Positions 42,382 through 52,605 of a DNA stretch of 64,000 bases are shown in pieces (within the stretch, counting starts at the first letter, position 1; each line of letters opens with the position of its first letter). The position numbers and the translations under genes were made by a program. The stretch is from Emiliania huxleyi CCMP1516 (Eukaryota > Haptophyta > Isochrysidales > Noelaerhabdaceae): contig NW_005201192.1 of assembly GCF_000372725.1 (NCBI RefSeq), positions 560,378 to 624,377 of the forward strand, written 5' to 3'. The notes under the pieces are model-generated. The model did not search any database, was not told the DNA's origin, and saw only the letters and a program-made list of their open reading frames with translations.

Positions 42382-43868
42382 ATGTCTTCGATGTTGAGCG
42401 TCGGCGTCCTCTTCGACTTTGACGGCACGCTGGGCGACACCGAGGCGCCGGCGATGGACGTCGCCTTTTGGGAGCTCGCGCCCTTCATGCCGTCGCTCGA
42501 GCGGCTCGCCACGGACCCGGCGGGGCTCGACGCAGCCCGGGACGCTTTTGTGGTGGAGAATGCCGGCAAGGCCTTCGAGTTCATGCTCGAAAAGGTGGAC
42601 GCGGAGCGCGCAGCGTCCGGCGGGCTGCTGCCGATCGAGCAGGCCTGGGCGCGCGACCTGGCGGCGTGCGCGCTCACAGCCTCGCCGCTCGCAGCGGCGG
42701 TGGACACGCAGCGCGCAAAGCTGGGGCTGAAGACGCTCGCCGACATCTTCTCCGCCAGCGCGGCGGAGCCGACCCTGCTCGCGCAGCAAAAGGCCGACAC
42801 CAACGCGCGGCTCGCGATCGCAGCCACCCCGACGCCGAACACGCCCGCCGCACTCGAGGCGCTGGTCAAGGCGACCTGCGCCGTGCCGCCGGTCGCGGGG
42901 CCCCACCGCGTTGCAGCTCCTCTCACGAGAAGCCTCTGGCCTCGGCCTCGCCGCAGGCCAGCGTGCCCTTTGTGATCGCCACCACCTCCGGCAAGCCGCG
43001 CGTGCCAATCTGCGTCGACGCGTGCGGCTTCCGGGCGCACTTTCCGTCCGACGACGCAAACATCCACTCGGGCGAGTCGGACTTCGACCCGCCGCGCTTC
43101 AAGCCGGCGCTCGAAGCCTCGCCCCGCCTCCCCAGGGCCCTGTCCGGCGGGTCATGCTTTCCCGCGGAGCCCGCCCTCTCCCACCTCCCCGCCGCGCGCA
43201 CCCTGCTGCCGGCCCGCCTCTGCCGCCCCGCCTCTGCCGCCCCGCCTCTGCCGCCGCCTCTGCCGCCCCACCCTCTGCTGCCGGCTCGCCAGGCGCCGGA
43301 CGTGTACCTGCGAGCCGCCTCGTACGTCGGCGGAGGAGGGGGTTTGCCTCCGGCCCGGTGCGTGGCCGGCGGAGCGCCTCTGCGAGCGGGGTCGGCAGGA
43401 GCCGTCCAGGAGCCGTCCAGGACGCGTGCACGGAGCCTCCCTGCAGGTGCGTTGCGGTGGAGGACTCTGCGAGCGGGGTCGGCTCCGCCGCCAATGCGAA
43501 GATCGGCCTGATCGTCGGCTACGTCGGCGCATCCCACATCACCGACAAGGAAGCCGGCCGAGGTCTCGAGGTCTCGCGCGCACATGAGCCGTCCCTGAGC
43601 CGTCCCTCGGGCCCTCGGAGTAGGACGGGCACGCGCGGATGCTGATGCGCGGGCACGACCGGCCGAGGCGGCTGCGGGACGGGTGGGGCCCTGCCCGGAC
43701 GCGCCTCTCCTCCTCCTCTGTAGGGAGCGGTCCGAGGACGGGCGCGGAGCCGACGTCGTGCTTGCGGACATGGCGGACTTGCCGGCCGTGGTTGCGGCGT
43801 TCGGCACGGGCGGCGGCGCGGCGGTGCGAGGCGCGTCGTGGGTGCGCCTCCCGAGCTGCAGCAGCTAG
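42382..43868 (+). CDS. HAD-superfamily phosphatase/hydrolase
   Basis: All four HAD motifs are present over five exons. Exon 1 (42382-42870) has FDFDGTLGDTEAP (nucleophile Asp). Exon 2 (42957-43106) has VIATTSGK. Exon 3 (43293-43321) completes KPAPDVYLRAAS (motif III Lys). Exon 4 (from 43447) has CVAVEDSASGV (Mg2+ Asp). A final exon (about 43723-43868) has GADVVLADMADLPAVV. Introns 42871-42956 and 43107-43292 are GC-AG; 43322-43446 is GT-AG; the last intron's donor is unresolved. An in-frame upstream ATG at 42175 would add a ~69-aa basic N-terminus that could be a transit peptide. The cap domain is helical, suggesting a phosphoglycolate-phosphatase-like or beta-phosphoglucomutase-like enzyme; substrate unknown. 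Confidence 0.82.
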
Positions 43869-44785
43869 CTCTGCTGCAGCTGATACCTCTGCTACAGCCC
43901 ATAGCTCTCTGCTACAGCTGCTTCGACCTCCTGCAGACAGGGGCTGGGCAGGGATAAACAAGTGGTGGAGACGAGTCGAATCGCGAGCGCCTCCTCCCTC
44001 GTACCTAGTAGCGCTGTAGCGGTCTTCGGTGGCCGGTGGCGTGCGGCCGCGTGGCGGGCCGGCGCCGTGCGTGAGTGTGGGCGGGCTCTCCGAGGGCGCG
44101 CCTGCGTCAGTGTGCCTGCGTGTCCGGTGTGTGCCCCGCCACCCCGCACTGGCCTTCGACCGCAGCACGCGTGGTCTCGAGCCCCCGCACGGACCGAGCC
44201 GCTGTCGTTTTTTGCATGCGATCGCCCATCTCATGACAAAACACGGTAACGGTTTTCAAAACCAATTTCATCGCCGCGCACCAATGTTCTTTGGTGCACC
44301 CCTAGGGATGAACCGTCTCGCTGATTGGGCTGAAGCCTGTGAACCGCTATATAGGCTCTACGTACCGCGGCTTCGGGGCTCGGGGTGCGGGGTCCGGGGA
44401 GACGCGGCGGCGCGCAAAACGCAACACATCGCGTGCAAAATTCAAGGTCTCTCGCACACGTGCTTGCGGATGACGCGTCGCATCTCGCTGGCGGAGCGTG
44501 CCGATCGAGGGGGCGCCCCAACTCCGCCAAAGTATCCGCGCCTCCTCAGGCCAGCGAGGTGAGCACGCCCTCGAGACCGAGCTTGCGCGGCGGCGCCTAG
44601 GCGGAGGCAGGCGTCGCGTGTGAGCGGAGGCGCGCACGCCGAACATGTCGTATGAAAGGCGAGCTAGCAGCCACGGCCCGGCCCGGCCGGGCCAGGGCAC
44701 AGCGGCGCGCCTTGCTCTCGGGGTCCAGCGGCTTTGCCGGGTAGCCTATAGGACGAGGCAGCCATGAGCGAGGACGAGGCAGCGC
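43869..44785. other. Intergenic region without a recognisable gene
   Basis: Convergent 3' flanks of the HAD (+) and nitroreductase (-) genes. It contains short CTGCAGCAG-like repeats just after the HAD stop and GC-rich open frames without family resemblance. Confidence 0.55.
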
Positions 44786-45469
44786 CTAGGATTCAGATGG
44801 AGGACGCGAGCCCGCGCCGTACCACACGGCGCCCATGAAGCGCTCTGCTGCCGCGTCGGCGCCCACAGCGCCGAGGATATCCTCGGGCGCGATGCCGAGA
44901 GCGCCGGTCATCCACTTGCTGCCTGCAGGCGCGGGGTCGCGACCCGTGAGCAGCCGGAGGCGGATGGATCAGAGGCGGGTGATCAGAGGCGGAGGCTCGC
45001 CGATCCCATCGTCGGAGAAGGAGAGCATCATGTTTTGGATGGCGCACGAGACTGCGGCGTGATCCTCGAGGCCCTTCTTGGTCGAGATTAGCCCCGCGTC
45101 GTCGTACTCGGTCGCCACAGTCACCACGATCCAGCCCGGTACGCCCTCAAACATCGCGCGCTTGTCTTCGTTCAGAGCACACAGCTTTGCGACCGTCTCG
45201 GGGCCGCACTGGTAAAAGCGCCACGGCTCCGTGAGAAAGTGGTTTGGCGCGAGGATCGCCGCCTCGAGCGCGGCAGTCACGACATTCGCGGGCACGGGCT
45301 TGGACGAATCATACTTCGCGACGCTGCGGCGCTGCGCCAGCGTTGAAAAGACGACGCACTCGTCGGCAGCGGCGCGGGGCTGGGGAGTGCGGTGCGCAGC
45401 AGCCGGGACGGGTGCTTGCAGCCGGGAGGGGAGGAGGAACGAGGCAGCGAGCGTGTAGAGCGCGAGCAT
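44786..45469 (-). CDS. Nitroreductase-family flavoprotein with N-terminal leader
   Basis: 201 aa in two exons (45469-45001 and 44922-44786) joined by a 78-bp GC-AG intron (45000-44923) that restores GIGSKWMTG. A hydrophobic leader (MLALYTLAASFLLPSRL) is followed by an Ala/Pro/Arg-rich stretch, as in secondary-plastid targeting peptides. The FMN-binding start is LAQRRSVAKYDSSKPVP, followed by AILAPNHFLTEPWRFY (flavin and substrate contacts) and CAIQNMMLSF. Exon 2 gives ALGIAPEDILGAVG and FMGAVWYG, the usual C-terminal pattern. Such enzymes reduce nitro compounds, quinones or similar acceptors with NAD(P)H. It is close to minimal family length. Confidence 0.85.
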
Positions 45470-45611
45470 GTGGCGATGTGGCGGAGACGCTGCGCCCACA
45501 GAGGTCGCGAGGTGCTATCACCACTCCGAGAAAGACGAGGCGCAGACAAAAGAAAATTTCCGGTTAAGTGCTCCAAGTGCTCCTCGGAGTCAGGAGCAGG
45601 AGAGCCCCACC

Positions 45612-45720
45612 TGTCCCCCTGATCGTCCTTCCAAAATCCTGCTCGTGCCTCGTGCAGGTGGGGACCCTGTCCTCGTCCCATCCCTCGTTTGGCGTGTCTG
45701 TTTTCTTTCTTTCTTTCCTC
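45612..45720 (+). repeat. Dispersed repeat, family B (fullest copy)
   Basis: Reads TGTCCCCCTGATCGTCCTTC, CAAAATCCTGCTCGTG, GTGGGGACC, GTCCTCGTCCCATCCCTCG, GGCGTGTCTG and a (TTTC)n tail. The first half is almost identical to 59003-59060. A 25-bp tandem duplication (CTTCAAAGATAGCCTTTGCC) follows at 45731-45782. Confidence 0.7.
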
Positions 45721-45824
45721 GGAATATCTTGATTTTTTCTTCAAAGATAGCCTTTGCCTTTCTTCAAAGATAGCCTTTGCCTCTATCGGTGCTGCGAGTA
45801 CAGACCACGCCTGCTATTCACATA

Positions 45825-45912
45825 AACATACAACCCCGAGAAATCGCACACAGACAGTCACGCAACACGGGGTCCCAGGGAAGGCGAGCAAAAACCTTAT
45901 CACGCGCGCTAG
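45825..45912 (-). repeat. Dispersed repeat, family C (second copy)
   Basis: Reverse-complement match to 35036-35125 over about 85 bp. It is flanked on both sides by the motif CGCCTGCTATTCAC (45808 and 45913), a motif also seen at ~63117. Confidence 0.7.
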
Positions 45913-45988
45913 ACGCCTGCTATTCACAGCACAACCGTTGCCTTGGCGGCGAGGGCCGGGGCAGCTTTGTTGTGCAGCCCTTTTTCAG

Positions 45989-47033
45989 ATGGCAGATATG
46001 CAGTCGGTGAACACACAGATGCCGTCGGTGGACATGCTCCTGACGGCAGAGACCGCGCCAGCGTACGCGAACGGCGTCGGTGCGCTGGATGGCGCCTCCC
46101 ACGCTGTAGAGGTCGACGGCGGAAACCTCAACTATGCCTTCAGGGTGTCATGTGCGGACGGCAACTCCATCTTCCTCAAGCAGACGCCTGGCTTTGTCAA
46201 GGCTCGCTTGCTTCATTCCGCTCTCTGCGTAGACTCCACAGTGTGGCGCACCCACATTCGCAGCCACACTCCTCCCCAGGTCCTCCCGTGTCGTTCGCTC
46301 GACGCTCGTCCCGCTAGCCGCTAGGTGTTAATATTCACAGCCTTGACCCTTGTTATGAGTGAGTGAGTATTCTTGATACGAAACCACGACGACACACACC
46401 AGTCGACTCGCATCGGTTGCCTCCATGAACGGCGGAGCTGCGACGGTGTATCATTCACTTTATGCCACCGTTGCATATCCTGCGACGGTGTATCATTCAC
46501 TTTATGCCACCGTTGCATATCCTGCGACGGTGTATCATTCACATTGTGCCACCGTGGCAGCACCGGCATTGCTGGGGACACTTGAAGGGCACGCAAGGCC
46601 TCCGAAGTTTTATCTCTGGGCCCCGAAAGGCATCTCTAGCAGCGGCGTTACGCGTGCGCCCTCCCCTCCTGGGCGCATGCGCCTCACGTCTCGACAGAGC
46701 ATAAGCCCCTTGGCGTGTGACGAGACGAGTTCTTCGCAATCGCAGCGAGCAGCAAGCCACTCGCCGCAGCAGCCGGAGGCATCGCCGCAACGCTGTCTGC
46801 GCCGCGGTCCCGCACCCGTCGACGAAGCTCCCCCCGCGGAAGACCGCGCGTAGCGACGCCTTGACGATCGAGATGAGCGCGCTTGAAGCTCGCCCACCTA
46901 CACACACACACACACACACACCCTTGTTATGAGAAGGAAATACGTCCTATGGCGCTGTGCGCTGTTCACAGGGGGTGCTACGCTGCGCTTTTCGGCGAAA
47001 AGAGTGTTAGAGTTGTTTGGTATTGCTAAAAAT

Positions 47034-47094
<61 letters not shown>

Positions 47095-47670
47095 ACGAGT
47101 CGGCGCCCCGTGGCGGAAGTTCTGCCCGTCAGGTGCTGATCCTCGAGTACCTCGGCACGAGCGTGCTGCTGCACGAGAGGCTCGTGGAGGGCCACGTCGA
47201 CAGTGGTGTGGGGCGCGCCCTCGGCCACTTCCTCGGCGCGGCGCACGCGTCCACACACGCGCCGCTGCTCTCCCGCCGGAGCGCGCCTCTTCGCTTGCCG
47301 CTGGCTTCTCCAACTGCGAGCTGCGCGGGGGTGGCTGCGCGCGAGCAGGCCGCCACCCTCCTTCTGCCCGCCTCCGACCCGACCGCGCCTCCGCCAGGCT
47401 GCAGCTCGAGCACCTCTTCTCCAAGTGCTACCGCGAGGACGCGCGCGCCGCGGCGCTGCGCGAGGACGCGGCCTTCATGGCCGCTGTGGAGGCGCCCCGA
47501 CCGGCACGCCTGCTCACGGCGCCCGCGTGTGAAGATGCCCCCTCGCCCGCCCAGGCTCTCAAGGCGCGGTACGGCGGCGAGGGCGGCACCGGCCTCGCGC
47601 TCTGCCACGGCGACATGCACGCTGGCTCGGTGATGGTCGACCCGGCCTCGGGCGCGGTCAAGGTGATCTT
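45989..47670 (+). CDS. Methylthioribose kinase-like gene 1, 5' part (probably broken)
   Basis: Exon 1 (45989-46201) encodes the N-lobe: VEVDGGNLNYAFRV (glycine-rich loop) and IFLKQTPGFVK (ATP-anchoring Lys), before a GC dinucleotide. Later exons give VLILEYLGTSVLLHERLVEG (from 47133), LEHLFSKCYREDARAAALRE (from ~47404) and LALCHGDMHAGSVMVDP (to ~47669), the catalytic HGD loop. The exon expected between LKQTPGFVK and LILEYLG (about 45 aa, present in gene 2) is not found; instead the intron holds a retroposon-like insertion (46360-46920) and an AC array. The missing C-terminal exons occur at 49625-50187, beyond gene 2. MTRK phosphorylates 5-methylthioribose in methionine salvage. It may be a pseudogene, or the missing exon may be unrecognised. 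Confidence 0.6.
46360..46920 (+). mobile_element. Retroposon-like insertion with 13-bp target duplications and (AC)n tail
   Basis: CCCTTGTTATGAG occurs directly before (46347-46359) and after (46921-46933) this 561-bp segment. An empty site is present in the same window at about 47796-47820, where GACCCTTGTTATGAG runs straight into GAAATACGTCCTATGG. The insert ends in an (AC)n tail. It contains three copies of a 42-bp unit starting TGCGACGGTGTATCATTCAC (46438-46563). No reverse transcriptase is encoded. SINE-like in structure, though no tRNA-like head was recognised. Confidence 0.78.
47036..47092. repeat. (AC)n microsatellite
   Basis: About 28 AC units in an intron of MTRK-like gene 1. Confidence 0.95.
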
Positions 47671-47725
47671 GTGCACTCGTGTGTGTCGCTCGCTTGTGAG
47701 TGCCGGTCCGTTTGCGTGAGTGTGT

Positions 47726-47842
47726 GCAGTCCCCTGTGTCGTTCGCTCGACACTCGTGTCTCGTCCCGCTAGCCGCTAGGTGTTAACATTCACAGCCTTG
47801 ACCCTTGTTATGAGGAAATACGTCCTATGGCGCTATGCGCTG
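47726..47842 (+). repeat. Duplicated intron segment shared with 46273-46359 and 46934-46962
   Basis: Both places read TGTCGTTCGCTCGAC, CCCGCTAGCCGCTAGGTGTTA, CACAGCCTTGACCCTTGTTA and then GAAATACGTCCTATGGCGCT. This links the region upstream of MTRK gene 2 with intron 1 of gene 1 and provides the empty site for the insertion at 46360. Confidence 0.85.
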
Positions 47843-47938
47843 GTCTGTGAGAGGCTGAGGTGCGAGCCCTGGAGGCCCTGGGGATGGGGGGAGACTACCG
47901 GGCCTAGAAGGCCCGCGCGCAGGGGGGTGTGTTCACAG

Positions 47939-49121
47939 CCTTCACAAAGGGTGCAAGCTGGCGCTGCTCACCTCGAAAAGCGTCGTCGCGTACGTGCGCG
48001 AGAAACTCGCCGGCGTGCCGTCGCTGCCGTTCGCACTCGACGCCGAGCTGGTCGTCCGCGACATCACCGACGGCAACCTCAACTTTGCGTTCTCTGTGGG
48101 CGAGGCAGCGGATGAGGCTCGCGCAGTGTTTGTGAAGCAGGCGCCGGGCTACATCAAGGTCCTCGGCGAGGCGTTCAAACTGGCCGCGGAGCGCATGGTG
48201 CTCGAGAGCGAGGTGATGCAGGCGTACGCGGCCCTCACGCCTGACTACGTCCCTCGCTTCATCCTCCGCGACCCAGAGAGTTTTGTGATGGTGACCGAGT
48301 ACCTCCATGGCTACGTGCTGATGCGCAGCGCGCTGATGTCTCGCCGCCTGCAGGGCACCGCGGCGGTTGAGGAGGTCGCGCGCTTCATGGCCGTAACTCA
48401 CTCGGCGACATGGATCGGAACTGCCGGCGCCGAGCGCTGGGGCACGGTCAACAACGAGACGATGTGCGGGATCACGGCCGACTACGTCTTCTCGAAGCCG
48501 CTCGACGCGGCCGACGGGACGAACCGCTGCTCGAGCGGTCTCACCGACGTGGCTGCCGCCCTCCGCGCCGATGCGGCCCTCTGCGAGGGCGTGCTCGCCA
48601 TGCGATCGACTTTCCTAATGACGAAGCAGTGCCTCGTGCATGGCGACCTGCACACGGGCTCGGTGATGGTCCCGGCCGACGGCGGCACGGGCCCCGCAAA
48701 GGTGATCGACGCCGAGTTTGCCTTTTTCGGCCCCGCAGCGTTCGATGTCGGTTCGTTTGTCGCCAACTTGGTGTTTGCGGCATCGCTCGGCCCCTCGCCA
48801 GAGGTGCACGCCATGATCCACGCCGTGTGGGTCACATACGTCGGGGCAACGACGCCGCTCAAGTCCGACAACGCCGCGACGGCCGAGATGCTCCAGCTCG
48901 CATGTGGCTTCTGCGGCTGTGAGCTGATACGGCGGATTGTCGGCGCCGCGCATGTGGACGATCTGGAGAAGGCCCCGGAGGCGATCAAGCTGACCGCGGA
49001 GAAGACGGCACTAGCGATCGGCTGCCGCTTAGTCAAGGGGAGGGAGGGCATCGGCTCGATCGATGCGCTTCTCGCGATCGTCCAGGAGGAGGTTGGCAAT
49101 CCGGCGCACGCGAGCTTGTGA
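47939..49121 (+). CDS. Methylthioribose kinase-like gene 2 (intron-poor, inside gene 1)
   Basis: One long exon after a TTCACAG acceptor (47938). It encodes LALLTSKSVVAYVREKLAG, ITDGNLNFAFSV (Gly-rich loop), VFVKQAPGYIK (ATP Lys), MVTEYLHGYVLMRSALM, LVHGDLHTGSVMV (catalytic loop, Asp base) and IDAEFAFFGPAAFDVGSFVA (the Mg-binding segment with its MTRK-specific form), ending QEEVGNPAHASL. The order and spacing fit 5-methylthioribose kinase, a choline-kinase-like fold. The frame is open upstream to about 47859 but has no ATG near the N-terminus, so a short first exon is missing from my model. All motifs are intact, so this copy is probably active. Confidence 0.8.
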
Positions 49122-49624
49122 TTGCTGCCCACTGGCTGCCCAGGGGGCGCCGGCCATTCAGTACAGGCCGATGCACGGCGCCTCTCTCTCGGACCACACC
49201 TGCGCATCCGCCAGCCGCAGCCACCTGGCTGTGAGGCGTCGATAGACCGCGTCCGATTTCGCGTGTCTTCCACAGTGCGAAATCGGATGGCTGCCGCCGC
49301 GCCCCACCCCGGCTGCGTGCGGCTCCCTCCGGCGGCCGGCTCCCGGCCCAGGTGCACCCGCGGTTTCGTGCTCCTCGGCAGCCCCTCTGCCGACGGCCGA
49401 AGCGAGCCGGAAGCCTGCCGAGCGGCTGCCTTCGGCGAGACGGCCTCGGCGGAGGGACCTCCACTCAAGGCGTCAGGAACTCCTATCCGTGTGCTGCAGC
49501 GTCTAGTCTCAGAGAGCCGCCTGTGCACATGTGTCGATATTTCGCGCAAATGCTTGCCGCCGGCGACAAACCCCAGCTACGAGTGTGTGAGCAACCGCTC
49601 AGAGAGTATCCATCTGGGACCCTC
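49122..49624. other. 3' flank of MTRK gene 2
   Basis: Roughly 500 bp with no domain recognised, lying between the end of gene 2 and the C-terminal exons of gene 1. Confidence 0.5.
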
Positions 49625-50187
49625 ATACCCGGAGTTTGCAATCTACGGCCCCCCCGGGCTCGACGTCGGCTGCCTCCTCTCGTCGTACCTGCTCGCGGCC
49701 GTGCTTGCCGCCGGGCGCCAGCCGGAGGCGGGGGCAAGTGACACCTGCCGCCGGCTCCGCTCCGCCGTGCGCGAGATTTGGGAGCCGAGTGCCCCACACG
49801 CCAGCGGCAGACAACCGGCCTCCCACACGCGTCGCCCTCTCTCAGCCCGCGGCATCCTTCCCACACCCAGGCCTACGCCGTGCGCATGAAGGAGGGCGTC
49901 GTCGACGCGCCCACCGTTAGCGCGGCGGGCGCCGACGCTGCGGGCTTCGCGGGCTGCGAGCTCGCCCGCACCGCACTGGGCTATGCAGGCGCGCGCGGCC
50001 TGCCCATTGCAGATGCCGACGCGAAGGCCGCCGCCGAGGCCGCCGCGCTCCGGGTGGCGGAGCGGTGCATCCGGCGGCGAGGCGAGGGCGTGGGCGTCGT
50101 CCGCGCGGAGATGGACGCGCTGCTTCTGCCCCAGTGTCCCGGAGATGCGGGGAAGCAAGCGGGAAGAAAAGCGGGCGCGCAGAAGTA
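49625..50187 (+). CDS. Methylthioribose kinase-like gene 1, 3' part
   Basis: A first block (~49625-49792) reads YPEFAIYGPPGLDVGCLLSS and LRSAVREIWE, matching the EFAFFGPAAFDVGSFVA to VWVTY stretch of gene 2. After a short intron, a second block (~49870-50187) reads AYAVRMKEGVVD, AAGFAGCELARTALGYAG and LRVAERCIRRRGEGVGVVRA, matching the GCELIRRIVGAAHVDDLEK end of the family. It supplies exactly what the 5' part lacks, so the two are best seen as one gene split around gene 2. Confidence 0.6.
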
Positions 50188-51395
50188 GGGGTGCTTCTTG
50201 TGGGACCTGATCCTTTGTAAAGAAAGTCTAGAAAAGCGCAGTAGAAAGATAGAAAACTGTGACACGCTCCCGCCTCCCCGGTCCGAGGCGCTAGAGGCAG
50301 GCGAGGGATGGGAGGACGGCACGCCGCCAAGGCCAACACAGGCATTCTTTGGTAGTAGACTTGCCATTTCTTTTCTGAAGGTTTGCCTGAGCCTGTGTTA
50401 GTGCCAGTGCGCGCGCCAGTCCGTGCCCACCTGTCCGTGCCCAGTGTCGGGCACTTTGGAGCGGAGCACTTGGAGCACTTGGAGTGCAGTTTCATCAACC
50501 GCACATCCAGGGCCGAACTAAGAAGCACACCCAGCGGGCCGGATGATTGGCATCGGGCACTTGGAGCACTTGGAGTGCAGTCATCAACCTCACATCCAGG
50601 GCCGGGGAGCTGACAAGAAGCGCACCCAGCGGGCCGGATGATCGGCATCGGGTTACGGGCTAGAGAGCCCTAGCCCTGGGGGGTGCGCGTTCGCAGGGAA
50701 AGGGCCATAAAGTAAACACGGTTCTCCTAGGGTTGGACCCGCGTACCGGGTTTCCCCTAATTGCAGGACGCCCCCTCTACGTCGGAGCTAGTGGACATTA
50801 CACGGTACACCACGCCCAAAGACACTTGCTTAGTCCTCGGTCCCGGAGCTCCATCTTCCATCCTCCCGGGGCTCCGGTTCTCCCCGATTCGCTCTCTTGT
50901 TTGCTTGCCGAGCGTCATACGACGGCGGATGTGGTCGTTTCCCTCGTTGTTGGTGTCGCTTTCTCCGATGTTGGAGCACTTTGGAGTGCAGTCATTAACC
51001 TGTCGAGCAGCTTCCGCGGCGCCCATGCGGACCGCCGCTGCACGGGGCTAGGCACCAGAAGATGAGTGGAGTTGATGAATTGGGCCGTCGTCCGTGCCTC
51101 CCCTCTATTCGTCAGAGTGGGACCTACGCTGCGCCGGCCGGGTAAGTAAGGGGAGCGCCCGGTCCTCGACGGAGCCGCGCGCCCCAAACGACCCAGGCGG
51201 CGAGTAGTCGTCGTTGAACCTCCGGCGTGTAGTTGCCCGTGGTTAGCGCCCGTCCGCCCTCCGCCGTCCGTCGCTTCGTGTGACCAGCGGAGATAGAAGG
51301 GGTCAACAATCTTTCTCTACGTGTCACCATCATACTCGTATCATGTTGACCTGCTGTCAAGCTCCTGCGTCCTGCCCTCAGGCAGCGACAACACC
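50188..51395. repeat. Repeat-rich intergenic region (families A and B)
   Basis: Contains an inverted family B copy (50280-50345), two to three head-to-tail family A copies (50450-50690), the associated GGGTTGGACCCGCGTACC segment (50731-50750, inverted at ~41615-41635) and another family A head at 50965-51000. No gene was recognised. Confidence 0.6.
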
Positions 51396-52571
51396 ATGCC
51401 ATCCTCCTGTCCTCTCTTCCCGGCGAACAGGGATGACGTTGTGCTTGCACGCGTCGGCAAGTCGTGGTGGCCTGCAAAAGTGACCGACGTAGGCGCCGAG
51501 CGAGCACAGCTCCTCTTTTTTGGCGACTTCAAGGTGTCGACACACGCCGCCATACCCGCCGCCGCGACGCCCTAAAAGTCTCACGCTTGCCAGCTTGTGC
51601 GCCCTCACCACCACCTTGCGTGTGCACAGACCGGATCCTGGCCGAGGTCACAGCTACGGCCGCTGAGCGACCTGCAGAGCCTCCCAAAACGGAGGCAGCC
51701 CCGCTCCGCCTGCTACACCTCTGCCCTCGTTGAAGCGGAGGAGTGGATCGATCGCCGCGCCACAACGCACTCGGTGGGCAGCAAACAGCTGGTACCGCCC
51801 GCCCTCCCTGTCGCCTCGTTCCGCCGGGCTCTCGAGCCCGCTATCAGCTACAACAGCGGCAGCGAGGCCCAAAAGGAACCGCAGTGTGAGGAGGAGGAGG
51901 AGGAGGTGGTATCCGAGGTCGCCTTTGTGCGGCGGCACGCTCCGTTGGAGCTCATGGAGAAGCACGGCTACGCGGCTCACCCCTCGATCGCGAAGCTGAT
52001 GGGCGGTGCGTCGGTCGCCGCAACGAGCTTCGAGGCGGCTGTGGCCAGCGGTCTGGTCGGATGCGAAATTCTGGTGCCACCGGAGTGCTTCTTGGACGAC
52101 CCCAAGGGCGCACCATACCGCGCGCTCGTGCTGCGCGTGCGCCGGGGCCGGCCCGACGCGGTGGATGTGCGCTATCGAGCAAGCGGGGCCTGCTCATGGT
52201 TCCCGGCCACACAGGCTGCCGCTTGGGTGTGCGCGAGGGCGCCGCCAGCTGCTGGGCCGCCGCGGAGCGGGCTTCCGCCTCGGGCGCAAGCGCCGCGGCA
52301 TTCCTGCGCGCGCAAGCGGCCCACTGGGGAGAGGTGCAAGGGCTGCCGGCGATTCGGCAAGTCGAGATGCCCCACCCACTCGCAAGGCGGTTTGGGGGCG
52401 ACGACACCAGCAGCTGACCCGCCCGCCGACCCGCCCGCCAAGCGCCTCGCCGTCGCTGGCATGTGTGGCACCTTCGGCTGTATCCTCTTGGACCGCCACC
52501 AAGGATTACACGTCTGTCCACCACCGCCCAAGGGCCGCGGCAAACAGTCGTACGTCACACCGCCCGTCTAA
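51396..52571 (+). CDS. PWWP-domain protein with C-terminal Cys/His motifs
   Basis: Exon 1 (51396-51533) encodes MPSSCPLFPANRDDVVLARV and GKSWWPAKVTDV to FFGDFK, the start of a PWWP domain, which binds methylated histone tails and DNA. A 96-bp GT-AG intron (51534-51629) follows in phase 0. Exon 2 continues the frame and includes an acidic run (EEEEEEVVSEV), a conserved-looking central part (IAKLMGGASVAATSFEAAVA, VGCEILVPPECFLDD) and two small Cys-containing motifs, ERCKGCRRFGKSRCPTH and CGTFGCILLDRHQGLHVC. The protein is 359 aa. A chromatin-reader role is inferred from the PWWP domain; the rest is not recognised. The ATG at 51396 is the nearest to the domain; another lies at 51321. Confidence 0.75.
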
Positions 52572-52605
52572 GAGCACTCTTGTGCTCTTGATGGCCTGTA
52601 TCCAT

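Noticed and set aside
46438-46563. Three 42-bp repeats considered as a CRISPR-like array
   Set aside because: There are no variable spacers; the units are direct tandem copies inside an inserted element.
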